From Verrucomicrobiota bacterium (GTDB lineage: Bacteria > Verrucomicrobiota > Verrucomicrobiia > Limisphaerales > JAFGQR01), in contig JAFGQR010000075.1 of assembly GCA_016935555.1 (NCBI GenBank), positions 1 to 45,915 of the forward strand: a stretch of 45,915 nucleotides of DNA, given 5' to 3'. Both the position numbers and the translations under genes were made by a program. Under the pieces are notes generated by a model, which saw nothing but the letters and a program-made list of their open reading frames with translations, did not search any database and had not been told where the DNA came from. Each line of letters begins with the position of its first letter. Positions within the stretch are counted from its first letter, which is position 1. This document shows positions 32,921 through 41,579 of this stretch, piece after piece.

Positions 32921-33511
32921 TCAGGGAGCCGGGATAAACAGTTTCTGGTTGATCTGGAGGCGGGTCCAGGTGACGCCCGGATTGGCTTCGATAATCTGCT
33001 GGGGTGTGACCTTGATGCCGTTTTTCTGGAGTTTGGCCGCGATCACGGTCGCGTTGTCGCCGGCTTGCACGGTGTAATCGTAGCCGTCGCGGTCTCCTCC
33101 GGATCGGGACGGGGCGGGGCTCGGAGCGCGTCTGGGGGCCGGGCGGTTGAGCAGGCCTTTCTGCAGGTCGGTCAGTGCTTGAAGCACTTTCTCGCCGTCG
33201 GCGATGCGTTTCCGGTCCACCTCTTTGATGGCGTCGGCGAGCAGTTCCAGGCTTTTTTGGGTGGCGGGATTGACGCTGTTGTGGCTGGTGCGGGCCACGT
33301 CGTCGCGCAGGGAGTGGATTTCGGCGGCGAGCTTGTTCAGGCGCTGCTGGTAAAGCTGGATGCTCTCCTCCAGACGTTCGAGGCGGCCGTTCATGGTCTT
33401 GAACCGTTCCTCCCACTGCTGCTTCTCCGCGAGACCCGTCAGGGAATCCTGCGCGCGAGGCGCCGCCGCCATCGCCAACATCAGGCCGGTAACCACGATC
33501 TGCCGTTTCAT
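32921..33511 (-). CDS. Secreted coiled-coil protein with a LysM domain
   Basis: 196 residues from ATG 33511, with a signal peptide (MKRQIVVTGLMLAMAAAPRA). Residues about 28-75 are a charged coiled coil (QQWEERFKTMNGRLERLEES). About 80-125 is helical, and 122-140 is a Pro/Arg-rich linker. The C-terminal 144-194 is a LysM domain (YDYTVQAGDNATVIAAKLQK, QQIIEANPGVTWTRLQINQK) that binds peptidoglycan. A role in cell-envelope organisation is likely. It lies about 170 bp from the small membrane protein gene on the same strand and is divergent from the hybrid kinase. Confidence 0.88.
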   Translation of the reverse strand: MKRQIVVTGLMLAMAAAPRAQDSLTGLAEKQQWEERFKTMNGRLERLEESIQLYQQRLNKLAAEIHSLRDDVARTSHNSVNPATQKSLELLADAIKEVDRKRIADGEKVLQALTDLQKGLLNRPAPRRAPSPAPSRSGGDRDGYDYTVQAGDNATVIAAKLQKNGIKVTPQQIIEANPGVTWTRLQINQKLFIPAP

Positions 33512-33838
33512 GGTCCGTACCCTAGGCGGCGTCGCAACCTGCCGCAAGTCAAAGCTGGCCAGACCGGCCCCACGCCGTGCGGGGCGCTCCGAAGTTCGAA
33601 GTTACAAAGCCGCGCCGGTTTTTTGTTCGTGACATTGCGGCTGCTTTGGCCATCAATGCGGTCAAACACATTTCAAGTGGCGCGCACAGGAACCATCGGC
33701 CGGCGGCGAGGACGAGCCAGGCAGACGTCCGGGGCGTCTGCGGCGGCGGGCGGAAGACGCGAGGCTGGGGAGAGGAGGCGGCTTGGGAACGGGATGGTGA
33801 CCGCGGACGGGCGGTGAATGAGCGAGAGCGGATAATCT
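33512..33838. promoter_or_regulatory. 327 bp divergent intergenic region (LysM gene / hybrid kinase)
   Basis: Non-coding spacer between divergent genes, so both promoters should be here. A direct repeat GAAGTTCGAAGTT (33592-33604) and a CCCC...GGGG hairpin (around 33570-33586) are visible near the LysM side, and GAGAGCGGATAATCT precedes the kinase start. I could not place -35/-10 boxes with confidence. Confidence 0.3.
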
Positions 33839-36097
33839 ATGACTGAGGCGAACACGGAACTATACTCGCGCCAGCCGTTGAACGTGCTGCTCGTGGAGGA
33901 CGAACCGGCGGACGCGGAGCGCGCGCTGGCGGAACTGAGGGGAGCCGGGTTCCAAGTGCACGCGGACACGGTGCAGACGGCGCACGAGTTTTGTGCGCGT
34001 TTGGCGGCGCGGTCGTATCAGGTGGTGCTGGTGGACGACACGCTGCCGAGCTGCACGGGGCTGGAACTGCTGGAGCTGCTGCACCAGATGGAAAAGCCCA
34101 TCCCGTTTCTGCTGCTGACGCGGCTGCAGGACGATGCGCTGGGGATGGAATGTCTCCGCAAGGGGGCCTACGACTACGTGGCCAAAACCCGGCTCGCCCG
34201 GCTGCCCATGCTCGTTCAGCGCGCGGTGGAGACGCGGCGTTTGCGGGACGAGCGCAACCAGGCGCGGCAGCGCGCGCAGGACCTGGAGCAGCGCTACCAG
34301 CACCTGGCGGAACTGTCGCCGGACCCGTTGTTCATCATCAGCGACGACCGGATCGCGTTTGTGAACCACCCGGGCGTCGAGATGCTGGGAGCGAATTCGG
34401 CGCAGGACCTGGCCGGCAAACCGGCCCTGTCGCTGGTGCATCCGGACAGCCGGATGTCGGTTCGGGAGCGGCTTGACACGCTCAGCGGGCACGCGGAGGT
34501 GGTGGTGTTTCACGAGAAACTCGTCCGGCTGGACGGCAAACCCATGGACGTCAAGATCGCCGCCATCGGCCTCCTCTATCACGAGCAGCCCGCCGTGCAA
34601 CTCGTCGCCCACGACATCTCCGAACGCCGGCGCGTCGAGGAAACCATCAAATCCCTGGCCGCCTTCGCCGAGATGAACCCCAACCCCGTCCTCGAGTTCG
34701 CCCGGGACGGCTCGTTGACCTACGCGAACGAGGCGGCCCTGCAAATGGCTCGCTCCCTGGGCAAAAACCACCCCCGCGCCATGCTGCCCGGCGAAACGGT
34801 CTCCATCGTCCAGATGTGTCTGACCACCGGCCAAAACAAGCTGCGGATGGAAACGTCCATCGGCGGGCGGACGTTCTCGTGGTCGTTCTTCCCCGTCAAA
34901 CAGAACCAGGTCGTCCACTGCTACGTCACCGACATCAGCGAGCCGCTCAGCCTCGAAGCCCAGCTCCGCCACGCCCAAAAGCTCGAGTCCGTCGGCCGGC
35001 TTGCCGCGGGCGTGGCCCACGATTTCAACAATGTGCTCACGGTGATCCAGGGTCACACCGGCCTGCTCCGATCCATGCCCGACCTCAGGCCGGACATGGC
35101 GGAATCGCTGCAGGCGGTGTCGCGCGCGGCGGAGCGGGCCAGCAAGCTCACCAGCCAACTGCTCACCTTCAGCCGGAAGAATGTGATCCAGCCCCGGCGA
35201 TTGAATCTCAACGACCTGCTGACCGCCACCAGCACGCTGCTCTACCGCGCGCTGGGCGAGGACATCACCTTCCAGTTCAACTTCTCGCCGCAACTCACGC
35301 CCATCTTCGCCGACCCGGGGTTGATCGAGCAGATGGTGATGAACCTGGCCGTCAACGCGCGTGAGGCAATGCCCGAGGGCGGACAACTGGTGATCAGCAC
35401 CGCCATGGTGGACATCAACGAGGTCTACGTCCACCAACACCCGGATGCCCGCAAAGGCCGCTTCGTCGGCCTCAGTTTCATCGACACCGGCAAGGGCATG
35501 GACAACGCCACCCTCTCCCGCCTCTTCGAACCGTTCCCCGCCGCCCGCGAGTCCGAGGCCGGCTCCGGCTTGGGCCTGGCCACCGTCTACGGCATCGTCA
35601 AACGCCACCAGGGCTGGATCGAAGTCCAAAGCCAGGTCGGCCACGGCTCCACCTTCAAGGTGTTCCTCCCCCCGCACGACCAGGTCTCCGATCACCTCGC
35701 CTCCGAAGAACCCGAGGTCCGCGGCGGCACCGAAACCATCCTCGTCGTCGAAGACGAACCCCCCGTGCGTTGGACCGTCAAAAACATCCTCCAAAACTAC
35801 GGCTACCGCGTCCTCGAAGCCGCAGTCGGCGTCGACGCCCTGGCCATCTGGCATCAACACCACCAGGACATCGCCCTCCTTCTCACCGATATGGTCATGC
35901 CCGCCGGCCTCAACGGGCAGGAACTCGCCGAAAAATTCAAAGCCCAAAAAAACGACCTCAAAATCATCTACACCAGCGGCTACAGCGTCGAAATCGCCGG
36001 CCGCGGCCTGAGCGATCTCGAAGGCATCCGCTTCCTCCAGAAACCCTACGACGCCAAAACCCTCGCCCGGGCCGTGCGCTGCTGCCTGGACAGTTGA
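33839..36097 (+). CDS. Hybrid histidine kinase: REC-PAS-PAS-HisKA-HATPase-REC
   Basis: 752 residues from ATG 33839. Receiver 1 (15-125) has acidic pocket E20/D21 and phosphoacceptor D66 (VVLVDDTLPS). Two PAS-like sensor domains follow (about 155-265 and 275-370; ELSPDPLFIISDD, MNPNPVLEFARDG). The kinase core has H394 in the H-box (GVAHDFNNVLTVIQG), the N-box (MNLAVNAREAM), G1 (DTGKGMD) and G2 (AGSGLGLATVYGIVKRHQGW). Receiver 2 at the C-terminus starts ILVVEDEPPVRW and has D in LLTDMVMP. HDFNN plus a C-terminal receiver is typical of hybrid kinases that signal by phosphorelay. No transmembrane segment is seen, so it is soluble and probably senses an internal or ligand-bound state. Output partner unknown; the lone response regulator at 22280 is a possible one. 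Confidence 0.95.
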   Translation: MTEANTELYSRQPLNVLLVEDEPADAERALAELRGAGFQVHADTVQTAHEFCARLAARSYQVVLVDDTLPSCTGLELLELLHQMEKPIPFLLLTRLQDDALGMECLRKGAYDYVAKTRLARLPMLVQRAVETRRLRDERNQARQRAQDLEQRYQHLAELSPDPLFIISDDRIAFVNHPGVEMLGANSAQDLAGKPALSLVHPDSRMSVRERLDTLSGHAEVVVFHEKLVRLDGKPMDVKIAAIGLLYHEQPAVQLVAHDISERRRVEETIKSLAAFAEMNPNPVLEFARDGSLTYANEAALQMARSLGKNHPRAMLPGETVSIVQMCLTTGQNKLRMETSIGGRTFSWSFFPVKQNQVVHCYVTDISEPLSLEAQLRHAQKLESVGRLAAGVAHDFNNVLTVIQGHTGLLRSMPDLRPDMAESLQAVSRAAERASKLTSQLLTFSRKNVIQPRRLNLNDLLTATSTLLYRALGEDITFQFNFSPQLTPIFADPGLIEQMVMNLAVNAREAMPEGGQLVISTAMVDINEVYVHQHPDARKGRFVGLSFIDTGKGMDNATLSRLFEPFPAARESEAGSGLGLATVYGIVKRHQGWIEVQSQVGHGSTFKVFLPPHDQVSDHLASEEPEVRGGTETILVVEDEPPVRWTVKNILQNYGYRVLEAAVGVDALAIWHQHHQDIALLLTDMVMPAGLNGQELAEKFKAQKNDLKIIYTSGYSVEIAGRGLSDLEGIRFLQKPYDAKTLARAVRCCLDS

Positions 36098-36118
36098 ACC
36101 GCCAACACCACCCACGCC

Positions 36119-36149
36119 TGTCGGCGCCCCGTCCCGGCGTTTGCCGACA
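36119..36149. terminator. Hairpin between convergent kinase and PPTase genes
   Basis: TGTCGGC (36119-36125) and GCCGACA (36143-36149) are perfect 7-bp inverted arms in the 68-bp gap between convergent genes. No strong T-run follows on either strand, so a bidirectional terminator is plausible but not certain. Confidence 0.35.
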
Positions 36150-36165
36150 AACCCTGCTTTCCCCC

Positions 36166-36912
36166 CTACTGACCAGCGTCCCAGCACCGCAGCCGCCAGT
36201 CCCGCCCCGCTGCCACCAGCGCCCCCGCGAAGTCCGGATGTGGGTCCAGGTTTTCCAGCCGCCACCGCCGCGAAGCGTCGCGGTCTGCACCCACACGCAC
36301 CACCTCCGGCGCCGCCCCCGGCCCAAACGCAACCTCGAACGCGTCCAGCGGATACGCCAGCCCCCGCCCGCAGGCCTTCACAAACGCCTCCTTCCGGGTC
36401 CAGCACTCGAAAAAAGCCCGAAGCCGGTCCCCCGCGTCCAGCGCCCGCAATCGCGCCGTCTCAACCGGCGAAAAAAACCGCGTCGCAATCTCCAGCATGG
36501 CCACCCCTGTTCGTATGAATTCCACATCCACCCCCACGTCGCGGCTGCATCCCACCGCAATCAAACTCAGGCCGCGCGAGTGCGTTTGATTGAACCGCAG
36601 AACCGTTCCCGCACCGTCCCCGGCCAGGTGCGGGCGGCCATACGCGTTGGTCGCAAACTCCAATGCCGCCGGCGACTTCCCCACATACCGCGCCAGAATC
36701 CGCCGCAGCCAGCCCCGGGCAGCCATCCACCGCCGCCGGTCCCTCGCACGCACCAGGCGCCCTGCCCGCTGTTGTTCGGACGCCCCCAGCGTCCGCCCCA
36801 GTTCCTCCTCGCCGCGGGGCGCCCCATCCAGATCGCACCGCCACACGTGCACCTCGGATGCGGCCAGGACCACCGGCTCCGGCGGGGACGTCCATGCGGG
36901 GGCGGCGGGCAT
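36166..36912 (-). CDS. Sfp-type 4'-phosphopantetheinyl transferase
   Basis: 248 residues from ATG 36912; a GTG 42 bases upstream (36954) is an alternative. It carries the PPTase motifs: an NxTHS-like block (LRFNQTHSRG), VGVDVEFI with the magnesium ligands in DVE (129-131), and the W..KEA...K block (FFECWTRKEAFVKACGRGL at 167-185). The longer two-lobed form is Sfp-like rather than AcpS-like. Such enzymes move phosphopantetheine from CoA to carrier proteins of fatty-acid, polyketide or nonribosomal peptide synthases. No carrier protein, polyketide or peptide synthase gene is in this window, so its partner must be elsewhere. It is convergent with the hybrid kinase. Confidence 0.9.
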   Translation of the reverse strand: MPAAPAWTSPPEPVVLAASEVHVWRCDLDGAPRGEEELGRTLGASEQQRAGRLVRARDRRRWMAARGWLRRILARYVGKSPAALEFATNAYGRPHLAGDGAGTVLRFNQTHSRGLSLIAVGCSRDVGVDVEFIRTGVAMLEIATRFFSPVETARLRALDAGDRLRAFFECWTRKEAFVKACGRGLAYPLDAFEVAFGPGAAPEVVRVGADRDASRRWRLENLDPHPDFAGALVAAGRDWRLRCWDAGQ

Positions 36913-36963
36913 CACCAGAAGAGGTTCTCGCGACAACGGCCGCGTCTTGAGCACCGGACCACG

Positions 36964-36987
36964 GCGGAATCCTTCCGCCTTTGGCGG
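36964..36987. promoter_or_regulatory. Overlapping mutually exclusive hairpins upstream of the PPTase gene
   Basis: GCGGAA-TCC-TTCCGC (36964-36978) and CCGCC-TTT-GGCGG (36975-36987) are two perfect inverted repeats that share the bases 36975-36978, so both cannot form at once. They lie just upstream of the PPTase start (minus strand) and downstream of nothing on the plus strand. A regulatory switch is possible; a repeated extragenic element is also possible. Confidence 0.3.
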
Positions 36988-37016
36988 TTCCTGGCAAGTT
37001 CGACCTTCGAGCGCAT

Positions 37017-37047
37017 GCGCCAGGAAAAAAAGGTTGCAACCTGGCGC
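37017..37047. promoter_or_regulatory. Inverted repeat at the promoter of the efflux operon
   Basis: GCGCCAGG (37017-37024) and CCTGGCGC (37040-37047) are perfect 8-bp arms. Between them lies an A7 run and a perfect palindrome GGTTGCAACC (37032-37041) that overlaps the right arm. The element is 34 bases before the adaptor start, and TTGCAA inside it could be a -35 box with a weak TTTTAC-like -10 about 18 bases further. The layout suits a repressor operator over a promoter. Another short inverted repeat, ACTCA...TGAGT, sits at 37062-37079, just before the start codon. Confidence 0.45.
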
Positions 37048-37080
37048 GAGCCTGTTGTTTTACTCATGTCAAATTGAGTC

Positions 37081-38382
37081 ATGGCGAATCGAACCAGCAA
37101 ACGGCGGCGCCGGTGGATGGGATGGGTTCTGGCGGGCGTGGTGGTGGCGGGTGTGGCGCTTGGCGTGGTATGGCGCAAGAGAACCGTCGTGATCACGGTG
37201 CAGACCGAGCCGGTGCAGCGCCGGGATCTGACCGAGCTGGTGGTGGCCAATGGGCGGATTCAGCCGGTGCTGCAGGTGGTCATTGCCCCCGAGGTGAGCG
37301 GCGAGATCGTGGATCTGCCGGTCGTGGAAGGACAGCAGGTGCGGCAGGGCGACGTGCTGGTGCAAATCAAGCGCGACAATTACGTCGCCAGCGTCAACTC
37401 CGCCTCCGCCAGCCACCAGTCGGCCCTTGCCGGCCAGACGCTTGCCGACGCCAACCGCCGCAAAGCCAAGGTGGAACTGGACCGCTTCCAGCAGCTTTAC
37501 GACAACCGGCTCGTATCCGAATCGGACTACCTCGCCGCACAAACCGCGTTTGAAGTCGCCGAGGCCTCCTACCAAAGCAGCGTCCACCAGGCCGAACAGG
37601 CCAAGGCCGCCCTCGCCCGCACCCAAGACGACCTCGCCAAAACCACCATCGCCGCCCCCATGAACGGCACCGTCACCCGCCTCCGCTCCCAAAAAGGCGA
37701 ACGCGTCGTCGGCACCGCCCTCATGGCCGGCACCGAAATCATGACCCTCGCCAACCTCCATGACATGGAGGCCCGCGTGGACATCGGCGAAATCGATATC
37801 GTGCTCGTCGCGATCGGCCAGCACGCTCGCCTCGACGTCGACGCCTTCCGCAACCGCCGGTTCACCGGCACGGTGACCGAAATCGCCAACGCCGCCAAAG
37901 GCGCCGCCAACACCTCCAGCCAGGAAGCCACCAAGTTCGAAGTCAAAATCCGCATCAGCGAAAAAGCCGAGTTCCGCCCCGGCATGTCCGTCACGGCCGA
38001 GATTGAAACGCGCCACCGCACCCATGTGCTCACCGTTCCCATCCAGAGCGTCACCACGCGCCTGCCCCGGCAGGGCGCCGCCCCGGCGGGAGGCAACCCC
38101 AATCCCGGGCCCGGCTCCTCCACCAACCGGGCCGCCCCGGCCAAAGACGCGCCTCCCAAACCCGTCGAGGTGGTCTTTGTGGCCGAGGGGGACCGGGTGC
38201 GCATGGTCGAGGTGAAACGCGGCATCAGCGACGACCACTACGTGGAAATCATCCAGGGCCCGGCTCAAGACCAGGAGGTCGTGTCCGGCGGCTACAAGGC
38301 CATCAACCGCCAACTCGAGCACGGCACGCTCATCCGGCGCGGCGCGCCGGAAAAGGAGCCTGACCCGGCCAGCAAACCGTGA
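37081..38382 (+). CDS. Periplasmic adaptor of a MacAB-type efflux system (HlyD/MacA family)
   Basis: 433 residues from ATG 37081. A basic N-terminus and one membrane segment (about 13-31, [17 protein letters not shown]) anchor it. Barrel-sandwich/lipoyl halves flank a long coiled coil (about 100-185; [32 protein letters not shown]), with the second lipoyl half at [20 protein letters not shown] beta-barrel and membrane-proximal domain follow, broken by a Pro/Gly/Asn-rich insert (about 335-360). It links an inner-membrane ABC transporter to an outer-membrane channel, which is not in this window. Its stop overlaps the ATPase start by GTGA, so translation is probably coupled. Confidence 0.92.
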   Translation: MANRTSKRRRRWMGWVLAGVVVAGVALGVVWRKRTVVITVQTEPVQRRDLTELVVANGRIQPVLQVVIAPEVSGEIVDLPVVEGQQVRQGDVLVQIKRDNYVASVNSASASHQSALAGQTLADANRRKAKVELDRFQQLYDNRLVSESDYLAAQTAFEVAEASYQSSVHQAEQAKAALARTQDDLAKTTIAAPMNGTVTRLRSQKGERVVGTALMAGTEIMTLANLHDMEARVDIGEIDIVLVAIGQHARLDVDAFRNRRFTGTVTEIANAAKGAANTSSQEATKFEVKIRISEKAEFRPGMSVTAEIETRHRTHVLTVPIQSVTTRLPRQGAAPAGGNPNPGPGSSTNRAAPAKDAPPKPVEVVFVAEGDRVRMVEVKRGISDDHYVEIIQGPAQDQEVVSGGYKAINRQLEHGTLIRRGAPEKEPDPASKP

Positions 38383-39089
38383 ACGGCGCCGCGCCCGCGA
38401 ACCTGATCCGCCTTCGCCACGTGGCCCGGCGCTACGTCATGGGCGCCGAAACCGTGCACGCCCTGCGGGATGTGACGCTGGACATCGCTCGTGGAGAGTA
38501 TGTGGCCATCATGGGACCGAGCGGTTCCGGGAAGTCGACTCTGATGAATCTGATTGGCTGCCTGGACTCGCCCTCGTCGGGAGATTACGAGCTGAACGGC
38601 GTCCGGGTGAGCGAGATGGACGACAATCAGCTGGCGGACATCCGAAACCGGGAAATTGGGTTTGTGTTTCAGACCTTCAACCTGCTGCCGCGCTCGAACG
38701 CGCTTCACAACGTGGAACTGCCCCTGGTGTATGCCGGCCGCGCCGCCGCCGAGCGCCGCGAAATCGCCCTGGCGGCGCTCGCGGAGGTGGGGCTGGCCGA
38801 CCGCGTGCAGCACAAGCCCAACGAACTGTCCGGCGGCCAGCGCCAGCGCGTCGCCGTCGCGCGCGCCCTGGTGAACAAGCCGTCGCTGCTGTTGGCAGAC
38901 GAGCCGACCGGCAATCTCGACACCCGGACGGGCATCGAGATCATGGAGTTGTTTGCGCGGCTGTCCCGGCAGGGCCACACACTCCTCGTCGTCACCCACG
39001 AGGAGGACATTGCCCGCCAAGCCCGCCGCATCCTGCGCATCCGGGATGGCTTGATTGCCGGCGACGAACGCCATGAACCTGCCCTCTGA
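38379..39089 (+). CDS. ABC transporter ATPase, MacB/LolD type
   Basis: 236 residues from GTG 38379, overlapping the adaptor stop (GTGA). Walker [10 protein letters not shown] (46-54), Q-loop VFQTFNLLP, signature LSGGQRQR, Walker [11 protein letters not shown] and an H-loop VVTHE are all intact. It energises transport by the two downstream FtsX-type permeases. The start of the first permease lies inside its end (17-bp overlap). Although MacB usually carries ATPase and permease in one chain, here the two are separate, as in LolCDE-type systems. Confidence 0.95.
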   Translation: MNGAAPANLIRLRHVARRYVMGAETVHALRDVTLDIARGEYVAIMGPSGSGKSTLMNLIGCLDSPSSGDYELNGVRVSEMDDNQLADIRNREIGFVFQTFNLLPRSNALHNVELPLVYAGRAAAERREIALAALAEVGLADRVQHKPNELSGGQRQRVAVARALVNKPSLLLADEPTGNLDTRTGIEIMELFARLSRQGHTLLVVTHEEDIARQARRILRIRDGLIAGDERHEPAL

Positions 39090-40293
39090 ACTGCGCGAAG
39101 GCGCCAAAATCTCCGGCGCCGCCCTGGGCGCCAACAAGCTCCGTTCCGTCCTCACCACCCTGGGCATTGTCATCGGCATCCTCACCGTGTCCCTCATGGC
39201 CACGGCCATCGACGGCCTCAACGAGTCGTTCCGACGCAGCATTTCCGCGCTCGGTTCCGATGTGTTTTTCATCGAGAAATTCCCGTGGGACAGCCACGGC
39301 AAGTGGTGGAAATACAAGAACCGCCGCGACCTGGAACTTTCCGACGCCCGCGCGATCCGCCGCGAGTCCCGCCACGCCCTGGCAGTCAGCGTCGAAGCCT
39401 CCACCTCCCTGCCGGTCAGCTACCGCGACCGCAGCGCCAGCAGCGCCTGGGTCGTCGGCAACACCGAATACAGCCCCGCCGTCCGCCAACTCACCGTCCG
39501 CGACGGCCGCTTCTTCACCGGCGCCGAAAACGCCGGCGCCCGGCCGGTCTGCGTCCTGGGATCGGAGATCGCCGACAAGCTCTTCCCCCGCGAGCCGGCC
39601 GTGGGCCGTCGCATCAAAGTCGGCGCGCTCAACTACGAAGTTGTCGGGGTTCTCGACAAGTTCGGCCCGTTTCTGTTCGCAAACATGGACACCCAGGTCA
39701 TCATCCCCATCACCCGCTTCGTCGCCGACTTCTCGCGCCGGCCCTACCTGCTGCTCACGGTCAAAGCGCGCGACCCGCGGCAGATGGACGAGGCCCGCGA
39801 GGAACTGCGCGGCATCCTGCGCAAGCGGCGTCATGTGCCGCCGGGAGCCGAAGACGACTTTGCGATCAACCAGCAGGAGATGATTCTCACCAGCTTCCGC
39901 AAGGTGTCGCGCGTCATTGCCTCGGTCGGGTTGTTCATCACCGGCCTGTCGCTGTTCGTCGGAGGCATCGGCATCATGAACATCATGTTCGTGTCCGTCG
40001 CCGAGCGCACCCGCGAGATCGGGATTCGCAAGGCGATCGGCGCCAAACGCCGCACCATCCTGCTGCAGTTCCTCATTGAGGCGGCAATGATTTGCGTCCT
40101 GGGCGGGCTCCTGGGCCTGGTTGTCGCCTGGCTCGCCACCCTCGGCGTCCGGCGCTTCCTCCCCGTCGCCATGTCTCCCCACGTCGCCGCCCTCGGGTTC
40201 GGCGTGGCGCTCGTCACCGGCCTGCTCTCCGGATTCATGCCCGCCTACCGCGCCGCACGCCTCAACCCCGTCGACGCCCTGCGAGCCGAATGA
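39073..40293 (+). CDS. FtsX-type ABC permease 1 (MacB family)
   Basis: 406 residues from ATG 39073, 17 bp inside the ATPase gene; the earlier in-frame ATG at 39055 is less likely. Membrane segment 1 is near the N-terminus ([20 protein letters not shown]), a large periplasmic domain follows (about 50-270), and three segments are at the C-terminus. The FtsX motif reads [39 protein letters not shown]. It couples to the ATPase and adaptor to extrude a substrate or act as a mechanotransmission unit; the substrate is unknown. Its stop overlaps the next start by ATGA. Confidence 0.93.
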   Translation: MNLPSELREGAKISGAALGANKLRSVLTTLGIVIGILTVSLMATAIDGLNESFRRSISALGSDVFFIEKFPWDSHGKWWKYKNRRDLELSDARAIRRESRHALAVSVEASTSLPVSYRDRSASSAWVVGNTEYSPAVRQLTVRDGRFFTGAENAGARPVCVLGSEIADKLFPREPAVGRRIKVGALNYEVVGVLDKFGPFLFANMDTQVIIPITRFVADFSRRPYLLLTVKARDPRQMDEAREELRGILRKRRHVPPGAEDDFAINQQEMILTSFRKVSRVIASVGLFITGLSLFVGGIGIMNIMFVSVAERTREIGIRKAIGAKRRTILLQFLIEAAMICVLGGLLGLVVAWLATLGVRRFLPVAMSPHVAALGFGVALVTGLLSGFMPAYRAARLNPVDALRAE

Positions 40294-41552
40294 GACGCCC
40301 CTTCCTTGCCGTCCTGCGGGCCGAAGTCCACGAGAGTTTCCTCATGGCGATGAGCGCCTTGGCCGCGCACAAGCTCCGCTCCGCCCTCACACTCGTCGGC
40401 GTCCTCGTCGGCGTGTTCTCCATCATCGTCGTCATGACCGCCATCCGCGTTCTGCAGACCAACATCGAAAGCGAACTCAGCCAGTTGGGCACCCATACCT
40501 TCAGCCTCCAGAAACATCCGGTCATCCACATCGCCGGGCGCGACGGCTGGGAAAAGATCTGGCGCCGGAAGAACCTCACGTTCGAACAGGCCAACGCCCT
40601 CCGCGAAAAGGCCACCCTCGCCGCGTTTGTCGCCGTCGAGAAGCGGGTAAGGCAGGATGCCGCGGTGTCCCGGTTCGCGGAAACGGATCCCGAGGTGACC
40701 TTGCTGGCCGTTTCCCCGGAAGCCTTCGCCGCCAAGAACTGGAGCGTCGCCCGGGGACGCGCGATTCTTCCGTCGGACGTGGACAGCGCGCGGCACGTGT
40801 GCGTGCTGGGACACAGTCTCGACCGGAAACTGTTCCCGTTCGGCTCCGGCCTTGGCGAGAAGGTCCGGTTTCAGGGCATCCACTACACCGTTGTCGGCGT
40901 GCTCGAACCCCGGGGCAAAACCCTCGGCGGCGACCAGGATAACTTCCTCGCCATTCCCATCAGCGTCGGCCTCGGCCAATTCGCCCTGCGCGACCGCACC
41001 CTGACCATCCTCGTCGGCGCCCGCAATGCCCGCCACTTCGAGGACACCATGGAACAAACCCGCGGCGCCCTCCGCACCATCCGCAAGGTGCCCCCGGGCG
41101 AGCCCGACGATTTCGAGCTGTTCACGAACGACTCGCTGGTCGCGCAATTTCGCGCCGTCACCCTGGCGGTCCGCGTGGGAGCGACCGTGATCAGTTCCAT
41201 CGCCCTCCTGGCGGCCGGCATCGGCATCATGAACATCATGCTGGTGTCCGTCACCGAACGCACCCGCGAGATCGGCATCCGCCGCGCCGTCGGCGCGAAG
41301 AAACGAAACATCCTGACGCAATTCATCCTGGAGGCCGTGGTGATTTGCGAGGTCGGCGGCCTGGCGGGAATCGCGCTTGGAATTGCCGGCGGCAACGCCG
41401 CCGCCTGGCTGCTCAAGGTGCCACCCGTGGTTCCGCTGGACTGGGCCGCCATCGGCCTGGCCATCTGTTCCCTCGTCGGCATCGTGTTCGGCACCTACCC
41501 CGCCCTCAAAGCCGCCCGCCTCGACCCCATCGAATCCCTCCGCTACGAATAG
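40290..41552 (+). CDS. FtsX-type ABC permease 2 (MacB family)
   Basis: 420 residues from ATG 40290, overlapping the previous stop by ATGA. Same layout as permease 1: first membrane segment (SALTLVGVLVGVFSIIVVMT), periplasmic domain, three C-terminal segments, with the motif [39 protein letters not shown]. The two permeases are clearly different in sequence, so the transporter is probably a heterodimer, as in LolCE, rather than the homodimer of MacB. It ends 27 bp before the convergent propeller gene. Confidence 0.93.
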   Translation: MRRPFLAVLRAEVHESFLMAMSALAAHKLRSALTLVGVLVGVFSIIVVMTAIRVLQTNIESELSQLGTHTFSLQKHPVIHIAGRDGWEKIWRRKNLTFEQANALREKATLAAFVAVEKRVRQDAAVSRFAETDPEVTLLAVSPEAFAAKNWSVARGRAILPSDVDSARHVCVLGHSLDRKLFPFGSGLGEKVRFQGIHYTVVGVLEPRGKTLGGDQDNFLAIPISVGLGQFALRDRTLTILVGARNARHFEDTMEQTRGALRTIRKVPPGEPDDFELFTNDSLVAQFRAVTLAVRVGATVISSIALLAAGIGIMNIMLVSVTERTREIGIRRAVGAKKRNILTQFILEAVVICEVGGLAGIALGIAGGNAAAWLLKVPPVVPLDWAAIGLAICSLVGIVFGTYPALKAARLDPIESLRYE

Positions 41553-41579
41553 AATCCTCCAGCCGACTCCTTCGGGTGC

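Noticed and set aside
33860-36406. A long antisense frame of 848 codons opposite the hybrid kinase
   Set aside because: It is a GC-driven shadow: composition is Gly/Arg/Val/Asp-rich with no domain, while the plus strand has all kinase motifs.
36166-41552. A secondary-metabolite biosynthesis cluster
   Set aside because: Only a PPTase and an efflux pump are present; no synthase, carrier protein or tailoring enzyme lies in the window.
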